Below, in pieces: positions 45,936 to 57,905 of a stretch of 64,000 bases of DNA. A program made the position numbers and the translations under genes. The notes under the pieces are model-generated. The model searched no databases and was not told the origin of the DNA. It worked only from the letters and a program-made list of their open reading frames with translations. The stretch is taken from the NCBI GenBank assembly GCA_026874595.1, contig CM049309.1:95130723-95194722 (forward strand), in the 5' to 3' direction. How positions within the stretch are numbered: the stretch's first letter is position 1; each line of letters opens with the position of its first letter. The DNA is from Sipunculus nudus. Taxonomy: Eukaryota; Annelida; Sipuncula; Golfingiida; Sipunculidae.

Positions 45936-46000
45936 TAACATGAAGATGGACGTTAGGATTATAGCGTTCCTGGCACTGGGGTTGGCCGGGACGGCTGTCA
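45926..46000 (+). CDS. Ly6/uPAR-like protein, exon 1 of coding region (signal peptide)
   Basis: The exon begins GATCCAAGAATAAC after the last array acceptor; ATG is at 45940. It encodes MKMDVRIIAFLALGLAGTAV, a typical secretory signal peptide, and ends at GTCA|GTGAGT with one base of a Ser codon. The presence of an acceptor just before it implies an upstream non-coding exon. Confidence 0.88.
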
Positions 46001-48117
46001 GTGAGTCTGGGCATTTTTGTTTGATCACTTATCTGTTTTAAGTCACTAAGGGATACCATTTATTTAGATTATTCATTTAATATCTCCTTAATATACAGGA
46101 CTGAACCAATGCATGTAATAAATAAGCTCGCATGCTTGCAAGATTTTCGTGTTACATTGTTTGGCTTATATTTAAACTGATCTCACAAAAATTCCAATTC
46201 CTGTACGGCATACAATATGACTGCTGGTTTCAGTTTTAAATTCATGACTCTTCTTAGGATGTGCCGGTTTATAAATTTTTTGGCATATAATTATATTTTA
46301 TTGGACATTTATGTCTTGTTACGATGTGAAGCCAGTCACGTCCGTTTGAGGATGCAAGTCCTTGATATTGAAATATTAAATTATCATCAGTCCATGTTTC
46401 CTTAGAGCTGTGTTCTCTCTGTCCAGGTTTAAAGTGCTACACGTGCTCATCTACCGCCACTGCTGTGGCCAAAGGTGAATGCGGTGATCATTTTGAACCC
46501 AAAACAGATGAACTTCTCACAACTTGCAACGCAACGGCGGAGGAATTCTTCTGTCGCGTGAGTATTTAGACCATAAACCGTCCTTTAGATATCAAGACTT
46601 AGTCTTCGACCTTAAACATCCAAAAACAAGTCCAACACACCTTATGTTATGTTATGTTATGTTTGACTGACTCTCGTGAACACAAATGCAGGCAAAGTGG
46701 TTATGGTTAATTATTCAGACAGGTTATTGTGAAAATTTCTGAGAAAGAAAAATTAAACTGTGTTACTATTCTACGAGCTTCACATGTTTTATATCACATA
46801 GCGAAGTTGTTATATTATCTTGATGACTTTATGGAGTATGTCCTTGAAACTTTAACAGACAGTTTATTCAGTTGAACGTCACACTTACAGCTTCACAGTT
46901 GAACAAGACAGGAGCCAGTGCCTGATGACATTAAGGTTACACATTCCGGTTGTACACACAGTTTCACATATACTAACAAAACTCTGGTAGGAGGCAGCTC
47001 CTGGTTCACAATGATTGTCATAACTCTTCTGGTTATTATTTGAGAGGGAAGTCCATTACTTACTTATATATTATTCCAAGCTTGCAACCAGTTCCATCTT
47101 AGTGTGCCACACGTCCGCCATGTCCTACAAGGGTGGTCAGATTTGCACGAGGTGTACATCTCTGTCTCTTAGTTCTTCTCTCTCCTATGTCTGGATTTCC
47201 AATCCTTGTATACACATCACTGGTCATTATTGCTTTGATAACTAATCAGCTTGAATGCTTTGATTAACTGCAGTAGCATTAAGTGTGAACATCTCTCAGC
47301 CTGACTGGCACTATAAATAAAGGTTTGATTTTCTTTAAAAGATTCAATTGCCATTCCCTGAACTCCATGTGTCTTCCTGCTTGAACATAGTTTGCCTACA
47401 CTGAACTGCTAATTATATCTACAGGTAATTAGCCATACAGATACATATTTAAAATTACAAAGAATCTTATGCACACTTTCATACATTTACAACCAAGTAA
47501 TAAATTGGTAATAACACGTCTGTCATATTTATACAATGATTCGAAACTATATAGAATGTTTAAAGCTGTTTCCCAGACTAGAGTTCCCTTGAACAGTTTT
47601 CAGGAATCATGCAAACTAAGGCGTCATATCGATATTCTGTAATAATCAGGTGACCCTCATGGTATGCTAAACGGTTGTCCTGTACCATAACAGAGACTGG
47701 CCTCCGTCGTCTCTGAAAGGAATATCAACTCGTGACCACGACAAGCAAAAATATAAATCAAAACCGTTGTGCATTCATTTATGTGTGGTAGTTGACGTCA
47801 AGGTCCGTTGTTCTACCAAAAGGGAAAAATGTGATCTATGACCTTCCATTCAAGTAGCCCAAAGAGTTGCTTCTCTGTCGATTTGTGCATTCTGTGCTAG
47901 TTAAGCTGTAATGATAAAAGTTGTTATTTTGAAACGTACAGCGGGCCTGGACATATTCTGACGTATATTATATGTCCTATATAGGCCGAAGAGCTTCAAC
48001 GGCTGCTTCTCTCTCTCTGTTGGATCATGATAGCCGAGCACAAAAGGTGTTTCCTGTGAGTGTGCGCTCTCTCTGTCTTGGAAAAATGACAGCCGAGTGC
48101 TGACTGTGATGTTAGCA

Positions 48118-48156
<39 letters not shown>

Positions 48157-50057
48157 GAGATGTAAAAACTTCTTTACATCAAGAAAGGCGCCTAATCTTC
48201 GCTTATATGAGGAATGTTATCTCAGTTTTTATCCTAAAAGTTAAAAGAAAATATAGATTTTCAGTGGGATACTGTCATAATAAGATATGTACAAATATTT
48301 TTGCATTTTTTTATGGCGCTGCGGTCACGGTAAGAAATTTATATACCGGTATGTTTTCATTGAAGACCTGGCGAGTGATGATTTTAATATTTGCGAACCT
48401 GAAAGGGACGCTGGGGCATCCAGGTTTTCGATTAATTTTATTGGTAACTATTATTTGACGTATAAATAATAGGTTGATGAAGACATGAACGATGAATTTA
48501 ATGGACGTTAAAAGGAAGGAAACTATTCCTGGAGAAAGAAACGGAAATATGTGTCGCGGACCGGGGGTAAGGCAGGTCCGCCCCATGTCACAGGAAGAAC
48601 CCAAGACAAAGTGGATGGATGAACTTTATTCTGAAGAAGAAAGACCGTGGTCAGCTTGTTGCCAACAAGAGGAGCAAGGCTGGACTGACGTGACAGTTCC
48701 GAGACCTCGTAGACGTTCCGGAGCTGTCACGCCTCATTGCCCAAACCACCCCAAAACCGGTCCGACAAAACATCGTATTCTTTCTCCCAGGATTTTCGTC
48801 GGCCACGTATGCAGGCCATACTACGCAAGGGAAACCGTTTAATGACCCTTGACCAGGAGGGACTTTTCTCGAGTGTCACTCCGGATTGACAGACAAAATG
48901 AAAAAAAAAACATGGGGGTTTATTTCCCCGTGTTACATATGCATACCATGTTAGTAGCAGAAGCGGACAAAAGTGAAGCCGAAACCGTTTTTTAAACCGT
49001 ATAAGACCAATTTTGAGTCCTGGAAACCCCGCCGCCACCCTACCCCCATTCCTTTACCGGAAATGCTGACCTTGTATTAGGTCCTGTCATTTGTGCCCCT
49101 GAGTTGAACCCCTCCTTTTCATAAAGTGAGAGTTACGTGTTTTTCACATTTACTGACCGCGCTCGAGGGCCAGAGCCTGGGTCAAATGTCAGACCAAACA
49201 TGCTTGAATCCCTCACTGTAAGCTTGGTTTATTCATTTGCACAATATAATTCTTAATTCTGTGCTGCATTAGACCGCACAGGCAATCCGGTCTTTGCTTA
49301 GGCAGTTCGGCTGTTTTCGGTGGAAACCTCCATGCAGATCATAAAAAAAAATGTAAAAATCGCTCAAAATTAAGTATGCATTAAAATTATTTATTCTCCG
49401 ATGCAAAACAAACAACATGGTTAAAATAATAAATTGCAAAACATTATCCAAAGGTTTGCATAAATGCTTTTCAAAATTGCTTCATTCTAATGTGTTATCT
49501 TAGGCGGAACGAACTGAAATGATTTGTGGTTGAATAATCAAACAGTAATTTCTATGTCAATTAAAATAAAGATAAGGGTAAAAACTATTACGACCTGGAC
49601 TATATGAACCAGACTAGGAAATAAAACTGTAGGACACAAGATTAGTTCTGGCAACACCTTGATATTCGTCTACAATTTATCAAGGATTATTCAATTATAA
49701 ATCAGTATAAATCTTTAAGGAATCTGTGTTTGATAAGTCTCTTGGGAGAGGGTTATTCTTGTGACGAAAGCTAGGACAGCCAACTTTTAGTTACATTTTC
49801 TTTTCATAACATAGTTACTTTCCAGAAATTTCGGGATTAACATATCCATTTATAATTGCTTTCAGAAAGAGAAGACTGGGGTTAATTCAGCGTGGAACAG
49901 GGTGACACGGAGCTGCGCAAGGGAGTGTGAAACCCGGAACGTCGCCTACATCAAGCGAGTCACGTGTTGTAAAACTGACATGTGTAACGGCGCAGGCGCG
50001 GTCACCTTTGGGGTGATGACCATGACCTTTGCTCTCATGTCAGCAATTTGCTTTTAA
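45940..50057 (+). CDS. Ly6/uPAR (three-finger) domain GPI-anchored protein, three exons
   Basis: Joining 45940-46000, 46427-46557 and 49866-50057 gives 384 nt, a 127-residue protein. After the signal peptide comes one LU domain with ten cysteines: LKCYTC, GECG, LLTTCNAT (with an N-glycosylation site), FFCR, RSCARECE, VTCCKTDMCNG. It ends in a hydrophobic tail (VMTMTFALMSAICF) after NGAGA, the usual arrangement for GPI attachment at the outer cell surface. Partner and role are unknown; family members are receptors, ligands or ion-channel modulators. Exon phases (1, 0) and splice sites are clean. The unusual feature is the array of acceptor copies before exon 1. Confidence 0.9.
46427..46557 (+). 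CDS. Ly6-like gene, exon 2
   Basis: The acceptor is TTCTCTCTGTCCAG| and the donor CGC|GTGAGT. The 131 bases encode the first half of the LU domain, from LKCYTC to EEFFCR, carrying cysteines 1-5. Confidence 0.92.
48118..48150 (+). repeat. (CT)n microsatellite
   Basis: About 16 CT units; the poly-RE frame on the minus strand is its artefact. Confidence 0.92.
48492..48842 (+). other. Isolated 116-codon frame in the intron, possibly element-derived
   Basis: Starts MNLMDVKRKETIPGERNG and includes RPRRRSG and HCPNHPKTGPTKHRILSP. It has an ATG, balanced composition and no introns, but no recognised domain. It could be a remnant of a retroelement ORF1 or a chance frame. Confidence 0.3.
49866..50057 (+). 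CDS. Ly6-like gene, exon 3 (LU domain end and GPI signal)
   Basis: The acceptor is ATTGCTTTCAG|. The 192 bases encode KEKTGVNSAWNRVTRSC through CCKTDMCNG and the hydrophobic C-terminus, ending in TAA at 50055-50057. An AATAAA polyadenylation signal lies near 50457. Confidence 0.92.
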   Translation, partial: KEKTGVNSAWNRVTRSCARECETRNVAYIKRVTCCKTDMCNGAGAVTFGVMTMTFALMSAICF

Positions 50058-50580
50058 AGGTGTGAAGGCACCATTCAAATCGGTTATGGATTTATGCAAC
50101 TATAGTGTATTGGAGGGTGACCATTTTTAAGGTGACCACGGGACGGACACTGGAAATCGAGTCGCTGAACATTATGAAAAACTGCATGATGGTTTTTATT
50201 ATTAGTTATCATTGTTCTACTTGCTTGTTTACTGACATGCTGAGGGCTGGCTAATTCACCTGGTCGGGCATTTATAATTAACTAGATATTGTAGGTTTTG
50301 TAGACACGGGGTTTGTAAGCCATCGGATTTAAACAAAAAGAAAACAAAAAACAAAAGTTTGCAATCGCCGACGGATCACTGGAGCCTCCTCCGGCTAGCG
50401 ATAATCGAAGAATCGGCTATGAACTGTACGACCTTGGACATTAGGTAATAGCCAGAAATAAATACCAGGTCCAAATCCGTCACCGTTGATTTATATTGTA
50501 CCCAAAGGTCAGGTTTAGAAAATCAGCCATATTTTAAACCGACGGGCTTGCACTTGGTGGGGCGTAAGAACCACCTACAG
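50058..50580 (+). other. 3' UTR of Ly6-like gene and flank
   Basis: Unique sequence after the stop codon with AATAAA near 50457. No other gene is seen. Confidence 0.6.
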
Positions 50581-50582
50581 GA

Positions 50583-51650
50583 AACTAGGGACCAATAGGT
50601 CTGGACGCTCAGCTGAATTTCTCTATAAGGACATTTTTATGAGCTTTTCAACATGTGGGTCCTGTGACCTTCACCCTTGACGTTGTGGCTTAAAAATCTG
50701 CGGAGTTACTATTCTTGAATTTACACCATTCTGATTTTAACATTCATTAACCCATTCTTGACATAACTAGAATACATATATACAGGTCAGGAAGGGTCCC
50801 CCAAAAGGACCATGGATTTCCAGTGCGGTCTGAGAGATGCTTGAAAATAAATTGAAGGACCTGATTACATGCAGAGACAGACGGAACTGACTCAAACAGT
50901 ATTTAAACAACTAACAAAGATGATATAAGGTTAATCAGCGTTAATTCTATATAAAGGCATAATAACATCTGATGTGTTAAACTGTATGCCTGGTCAGCAA
51001 ATAAATCGACAACATGACCTTGACTTTTGAATGTCAAAATCAACACGATTCTTCCCCTATTGTTAGGTGATCCATATGTGAAAGATGGAAGGTTTGGGAT
51101 TAAATGTTTGGTTTATAAAGCATCCATAATCTTTATAAAGATGTGGGTCTTGTTACCTTCACCTTTGACCTCAAGACCTCAAAATCGAAATGATTCCTAT
51201 TTCAGTGGTGAGCCATTAATAAATCATGTTTGAAACCAATCTGTCTACCAGTTATCATTTATAAACCAATTTGTGAACGGATTGGCCCTGTGACCTTGAC
51301 CTTTGACCCTGTGACACCAAAATAAAAAACAATCTCTCCTTTATTGGCAGATGAGCCACATGTGGAGGATGGAAGATTTGTTAAAGTGATTAAAGTTTGG
51401 CTTAAAATGCACCCACAATCTTTTTATAGAAGTGAGGCTTGTGACCTTGAACTATGACCTCATGAACCCAAAATCAATAAGTTTATTACTTTAGTGGTGG
51501 GTAATCTGTAAGTCGAATTTCAAACCAATATTTCAATCCGAACTGGAGTTATAATTCAGAAACAAATTTGTGGACGGACGGACGAACAGAAAGTAAGACG
51601 AATAGACGTACGACAGGGTGATCACTATAGGGCACCTGCTTATAATCAAT
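50583..51650 (+). mobile_element. 1.1 kb dispersed repeat with internal GTGACCTTGACC units
   Basis: The head AGGGACCAATAGGTCTGGACGCTCAGCTG matches the head type of the 2.6 kb repeats. It holds about four diverged units containing GTGACCTT(G/C)ACCTTTGACC and CAAAATC(A/G)A, then GGACGGACGGACG and GATCACTATAGGGCACCTGC at the end. This kind of repeat is common in molluscan genomes as far as I know it. It is non-coding. Confidence 0.7.
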
Positions 51651-51719
51651 AAACAAACCAGGTTTTGGGAAACTAGATGAAACTACAGCTGAGAAACTAA
51701 CAAACTGTCATTTGACTGT

Positions 51720-52080
51720 CTCTAAAATACCCCTCAAAAATCGAAATATTTAGAAAACTACAGGTGGTGCCACCAGTTTTCGTTAACTGACAAAACTAGT
51801 CATGGTCAATATTCAAGGCAAGGTTCATGGCAATCCATGCATTAATTTTCAAGATACTTGAGGTTTTGTATGAAAGTTTTAATTATTCGGGGGGGGGGGG
51901 GGGTACTTACAGCCTCAGAGCTCGGAGGATATAGGTTGCAGTGACCTAATGTCATGTTTCCAAGGATGTTTTATATTGGTTTCCCTGGATGTTTAGTTAG
52001 AGGTGTTTAGTGTTAGCGGTTACGATTTGTGCCTTGCAAACGGAAGGCCGGAAGCCGACGAACAAAACGCCATTCCTATA
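51720..52080 (+). repeat. Single unit of the poly-G dispersed repeat
   Basis: Shares GGTGCCACCAGT, TCATGGCAATC, a poly-G run (51891-51903) and CGGTTACGATTTGTGCC with the units at 33400-34270. Confidence 0.75.
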
Positions 52081-53755
52081 CCTTAATAACTAAAACTATT
52101 GATATAGAAATAAACTCATCAACCTCTACAAGCTTTCTGTGGATAATGGTCTTACATAAGGCATCATGATGGATAATGGGCTTACATAATGCATCTGGAA
52201 TATATTAATGTCTTCTTTGTCCACAGTACCCTAGTAACAAAAAATTTTTGTAAAAGGGGCGGAGTAAATGACAATCTAGGTACATTTTGAAGAATCCTTT
52301 TTTCAAATTTTTAATTTTATAAATTTTCCTTTAGTATTTTCGTTGCTACCCCTCCCCCGAAAAAAAGTTTGGAAATTATCATATTGTTGAATGGTTTATC
52401 TTGTTTCATATTCTTCATAAATATATTGGAGATGAAAGTTCATATATTTGAATATTATTTCTACAGGAATCCGTTTAAAATATTCGGAACATTCCATGTT
52501 TTTATGCTGCGTTTATCAAACACCAATTTGTCTGATATGCTTTGTGAACCTGTCTCCATTTTAATTTCTGATATGCCTATAGTGAAGCTGTAATCAAAAT
52601 GTTTATTATGCAAATGTAAACTTTCGTTTTTCATTATTAACAGATGCTGATTTAAATGTGAATTGGCGTGTCAGGTTTTATTTGTCATATTGTTTTGTAA
52701 ACTGTTTTTTGACTTATTAAAGATGTCAGAAAAAGGGGGTTTGTTTCTCCTTATACGACGTTCTATATCATAGAGCGCCCTCTGTATGAACTTACATGAA
52801 TGACTTATTAATTATTTCTGTTTGGACCCGATCTCTGAAGTTCAGAATGCAGGAGACCATACTCTGACGTGTCACAGCTTGTAATCACGTGTTTACCTGC
52901 GAGAAGCGAAGTTATTGTTTTCACTCGATTCTCTGTGTGTGTATGTCCGCAAGATATCTGAAGAACGGTATCCGGGATGTTATTAAAATTTATCATATAG
53001 GTTGTTATTGTGAAATAACCAAGAAGTTCAAGTTTGGTGTAAAGCCATTAATCCCGGAATGAGTGTTTTATGGTTTTTTTATGGCACATATGTTTACACT
53101 AGGACGTAACATGTGACGACACGCCATCTTTGGAGAGCGAGTCATGATATCACACCGCACAATTATGAGGGAACTCAGTGTGCCTTCCTAAAAGGTGTCA
53201 GGGAGGGGGGGGGGGCATGGTTGTTGTTCGTTGTGTTCATAGCTAGGGGCAGCAGTATCACAATATCCAGGGTGTTTTTAGTGAAATTAAACAGTTCCAA
53301 GCAATAACACAGGTTTAAACTTTGAAAACTATCTTCCACGCAGGGTTTGCGTCCTCATATGGCACAAATGCAACGCGGAAGGACTGATCGTTAAGATAAT
53401 GTCCAATGTGTCCCGTATGCCTGGAGCACCATACTGTCAACAAAACAAGTCCAATGTTTAGCCTCTGGGATGAGGTTAATGTTTAGCCTCTTATTTCAGA
53501 TGAAAAATAAGAAATATAAGAATGGAGCACTCACAATGTCCATTTGTAATGAGCGGGGTGTGCGTGTATGAGTGCATCTATCTTTTTGGGTGCATACTTG
53601 ACTAATTATATCATTCAAGTTCTAATTCTGTTTAGATTCGAACACATTTATCACGTGACCGGGTTGTCTGGCTGAGGGAAGGTTTTTAGTATATGCAGTC
53701 ACAGGAGGATGTTTTGGTGAAAATGATGAGAAAGAATTTTTTTAGATTTTCCTTG
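52081..53755. other. No gene recognised
   Basis: AT-rich unique sequence with only short chance frames; a poly-G run at about 53207-53216. The end (TTTAGATTTTCCTTGTCAG) is the acceptor of the next exon. Confidence 0.5.
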
Positions 53756-53759
53756 TCAG

Positions 53760-53844
53760 GTGGAGCCACCGGAAACTCATCTTCAAATGTTTGATGCGAC
53801 TTGCTCTGTTTATCTATTCGGAGGAGATTTAGAGGTGGGGACAG
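53760..53844 (+). CDS. Candidate coding exon, unknown protein
   Basis: Follows a strong acceptor (TTTTTTTAGATTTTCCTTGTCAG|) and is open from its first base: VEPPETHLQMFDATCSVYLF then GGDLEVGTG. The best phase-compatible donor is ACAG|GTGGGG at 53845; without splicing the frame stays open to 54002 into the array. The family is not recognised. Upstream exons must exist but are not identified. Confidence 0.45.
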
Positions 53845-53884
53845 GTGGGGTTGAAAAATATGCTCTAGAGATTCGAGAAGTTAA

Positions 53885-54468
53885 GACCATCCGGCATCAA
53901 TGTTATTTACTTTGCACCGCAGGCCCATTGGCATCAATGATATTTTGGGTCACCAGCATCAATGTTATTTTGTTAAGACAATCAGGTAAACGGCATCAAT
54001 GATATTTTGTTAATATCATCAGGTCCCCGGCATCAATGTTATTTTTATGTACACCATCAAGTCACCGACATCAATGTTATTTTGTTTAGACCATCAGGTC
54101 CCCGGAATCAATGTTATTTTGTTTAGACCATCAGGTCACCGGCATCAATGATATTTTGTGTACACCATCAGGTCATCAGCATCAATTATATTTTGTGTAA
54201 ACCATCAAGTCACCGACATAAATGTTATTTTGTTTAGACCATCAAGTCACCGGCATCAATGATATTTTGTTTAGACCATCAGGTCACCGGCATCAATGAT
54301 ATTTTGTTTAGACCATCAGGTCACCGGCATCAATGATATTTTGTGTACACCATCAAGTCACCAGCATCAATGTTATTTTGTGTACACCTTCAGGTCACCG
54401 ACATCAATGATATTTTTTTAGACCATCAGGACACCGATATCAATGTTATTTTGTTTATACATCATCAG
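53885..54468 (+). repeat. 37-bp tandem array carrying a 3' splice site, ending at an exon
   Basis: About 15-16 units of 37 bp. Each has ATCAATGATATTTTGTTTAGACC then ATCAG|GTCACCGGC, a T-rich tract and CAG. The last unit ends TTTATACATCATCAG| at 54468, immediately followed by a candidate exon. Confidence 0.88.
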
Positions 54469-54551
54469 GCCATATGGGGATCAAGATTACCATGGTTTCA
54501 TCAGGAAGCTTTATTCTCGGTCTGCTGCTGATGGCCCAGACCGCTTTTTGA
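54469..54551 (+). CDS. Candidate terminal exon with hydrophobic C-terminus
   Basis: Joined in phase to 53760-53844 this gives GHMGIKITMVSSGSF then ILGLLLMAQTAF and a TGA at 54549-54551, a tail resembling a GPI-attachment or membrane signal. Alternatively ATG at 54474 could open a signal peptide. Other frames are also short and open, so the reading is uncertain. Confidence 0.4.
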
Positions 54552-56042
54552 AGTTTTAAAGAAAATTATATCATTTTTAACTAAAGTCTTTTTCCTATTA
54601 TTTATGAATTATTTCAAATAAGACCGAATCTATGTATGCATATTAAAACGCGTGTGTCTATATGTGTGTGTTCGTGTGTTTCGGTATGTCGGTGTGTGTG
54701 TGTGTCTGTGTGCTTGTCTGGGTGTGTGTTGATGACATGCGGTGTAACCTGTGTTATCGTTAGTTTCGGCGATGTCCCTAAACAACCAGTTGTGAAAGTG
54801 AGAATCGCAGGCCTTCTCAGAGGATCATCAAGTGTCTCGAATTTTCTTTTAAATATAAAAGGCATATGTAGTGATCTGCAGCCATATGACATTATATAAA
54901 CAGTATGATCCTGTAGATCTGTCCATGGGGGGGGGGGGGGGGGGGGGGGTTAATATGTATGATAGGGAGTAATATGTAAAATGTGTACATTTAAACTCCT
55001 TTGCGTGTGTGTGTGAGTGGGAGGGGGAGGGGGTGTGTTTGTGTGTGAAAATGACGGTATGTTAGTGCTGTGTGTAACGTTATGTGTCACGTTTGGAGGC
55101 CAAGGACGTCAGTGAAAGATAACACGCTGTAATCCCTTGCCCCGGCTTACTGGATCAACGCTTCTGGTTACCAAAATAGGTAACGTGGCCACGCCCAGGT
55201 AGACAGGGCCGGGAATAATGTTCTGCACATGTTATCTTCCCCCAGGTTCAACCGAAGCTGATAGGGTGTTACGACATGCTTACCGGCAAGCTGCCCCTCA
55301 GCCCGCAGAGCTGACACCTGGTGGAAGCTACACTGATCTACACCTGCCAGGCAACACCAACATTCAGCGTGGTCCCTAATAAACAAAGACATTCAATGTT
55401 ATATTTCATATCAGTATTAAAATGAACTTTTTCTCCAATGTTTTAACTTATGAAGGCTATACATTTGACATTTAATATTATACTAAGGTATATTATCCAA
55501 TGTGGTTAGTCTTGCAATGAATTCGTTTACCCATGCATTGTCATATGTGACGCACTATCAAATTGGAATTCCACACTATGGTATCCCATATATGAGAAGC
55601 ACAGAAATAAAGTTATAAAGATAATTTCCTATATTATGTAAATATAATATTTAAATCAATGACGATTAAAGTACTTCATTTATAGTCAAATGTCAACGGG
55701 TATGAAATACATGTATCCCTAAAAAAAATAATAATATATGTGAGACTCATTTCGGATCATGATAACTGACGGGGCGAATGGGGGTTGGAGAGGTTTAAAT
55801 AAACATGTTTGTGCTCCAGTTGTTAATGACTGCATGTTTCTCGCCCTCTCCTCCTTATCTCAACGGAAATGTGAAGTGTGCATATCATACAACCTTTGAT
55901 GAACAGGTATATTTAGGTAAACCTTTTATGTTAATTGTAGTCCTTAGAATATCTTCATTATAATAACCCGTAATTACATGTAATATTCAACATGCGAACA
56001 CATAAACATATGGTACTATAGCAGACAAAAGAAAGAGTTAAG
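54552..56042. other. No gene recognised; simple repeats
   Basis: TG-rich stretch at 54655-54735, poly-G of about 22 at 54927-54948, another TG/G-rich stretch at 55000-55050, then AT-rich unique sequence. Minus-strand frames here lack family resemblance. Confidence 0.5.
54927..54948 (+). repeat. Poly-G tract
   Basis: About 22 G in a row, the longest homopolymer in the window. Confidence 0.9.
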
Positions 56043-57905
56043 CCATTACATGAACTTGGTGCGTTGATACTTGATCATGGTTACATTATACTTACTCATT
56101 ACATGAACTTGGTGCGTTGATACTTGATCATGGTTACATTATACATACTCATTACATGAATTTGGTGCGTTGATACTTGATCATGGTTACATTATACATA
56201 CTCATTACATGAACTTGGTGCGTTGATACTTGATCATGGTTACATTATACATACTCATTACATGAACTTGGTGCGTTGATACTTGATCATGGTTACATTA
56301 TACATACTCACTACATGAATTTGGTGCGTTGATACTTGATCATGGTTACATTATACATACTCATTACATGAATTTGGTGCGTTGATACTTGATCATGGTT
56401 ACATTATACATACTCATTACATGAATTTGGTGCGTTGATACTTGATCATGGTTACATTATACATACTCATTACATGAATTTGGTGCGTTGATACTTGATC
56501 ATGGTTACATTATACATACTCATTACATGAACTTGGTGCGTTGATACTTGATCATGGTTACATTATACATACTCATTACATGAAATTGGTGCGTTGATAC
56601 TTGATCATGGTTACATTATACATACTCATTACATGAACTTGGTGCGTTGATACTTGATCATGGTTACATTATACATTCTCATTACATGAATTTGGTGCGT
56701 TGATACTTGATCATGGTTACATTATACATACTCATTACTTGAATTTGGTGCGTTGATACTTGATCATGGTTACATTATACATACTCATTACATGAACTTG
56801 GTGCGTTGATACTTGATCATGGTTACATTATACATACTCATTACATGAATTTGGTGCGTTGATACTTGATCATGGTTACATTATACATACTCATTACATG
56901 AATTTGGTGCGTTGATACTTGATCATGGTTACATTATACATACTCATTACATGAACTTGGTGCGTTGATACTTGATCATGGTTACATTATACATACTCAT
57001 TACATGAATTTTGTGCGTTGATACTTGATCATGGTTACATTATACATACTCATTACATGAATTTGGTGCGTTGATACTTGATCATGGTTACATTATACAT
57101 ACTCATTACATGAATTTGGTGCGTTGATACTTGATCATGGTTACATTATACATACTCATTACATGAATTTGGTGCGTTGATACTTGATCATGGTTACATT
57201 ATACATACTCATTACATGAATTTGGTGCGTTGATACTTGATCATGGTTACATTATACATACTCATTACATGAACTTGGTGCGTTGATACTTGATCATGGT
57301 TACATTATACATACTCACTACATGAATTTGGTGCGTTGATACTTGATCATGGTTACATTATACATACTCATTACATGAATTTGGTGCGTTGATACTTGAT
57401 CATGGTTACATTATACATACTCATTACATGAACTTGGTGCGTTGATACTTGATCATGGTTACATTATACATACTCATTACATGAATTTGGTGCGTTAATA
57501 CTTGATCATGGTTACATTATACATACTCATTACATGAATTTGGTGCGTTGATACTTGATCATGGTTACATTATACATACTCATTACATGAACTTGGTGCG
57601 TTGATACTTGATCATGGTTACATTATACATACTCATAACATGAATTTGGTGCGTTGATACTTGATCATGGTTACATTATACATACTCATTACATGAATTT
57701 GGTGCGTTGATACTTGATCATGGTTACATTATACATACTCATTACATGAATTTTGTGCGTTGATACTTGATCATGGTTACATAATACATACTCATTACAT
57801 GAATTTGGTACGTTGATACTTGATCATGGTTACATTATACATACTCATTACATGAACTTGGTGCGTTGATACTTGATCATGGTTACATTATACTTACTCA
57901 TTCAG
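56043..57905 (+). repeat. 53-bp tandem array, very uniform
   Basis: About 35 units of TCATTACATGAACTTGGTGC plus GTTGATACTTGATCATGGTT and ACATTATACATAC. Only one or two positions vary (AACTTGG or AATTTGG; TTTTGTG), so it is young or actively homogenised. The outermost units have TATACTTACTC, which on the minus strand reads GAGTAAGTATA, a good 5' splice site, whereas inner units read GAGTATGTATA. Confidence 0.95.

Larger units (their letters stand above)
46558..49865 (+). other. Ly6-like gene, intron 2
   Basis: A 3.3 kb intron. It contains short TTATG repeats near 46645, a (CT)n tract at 48120-48150 and an isolated 116-codon frame (48492-48842). Confidence 0.75.

Noticed and set aside
45322-46059. 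245-codon minus-strand frame with EQNKTTRGHNKDGSC repeats
   Set aside because: It is antisense to the 46-bp acceptor array and overlaps the Ly6 signal-peptide exon on the opposite strand.
54614-54899. Frames across the TG-rich stretch (Cys/Val-rich plus, His/Thr-rich minus)
   Set aside because: Simple-sequence composition on both strands; no gene signals.
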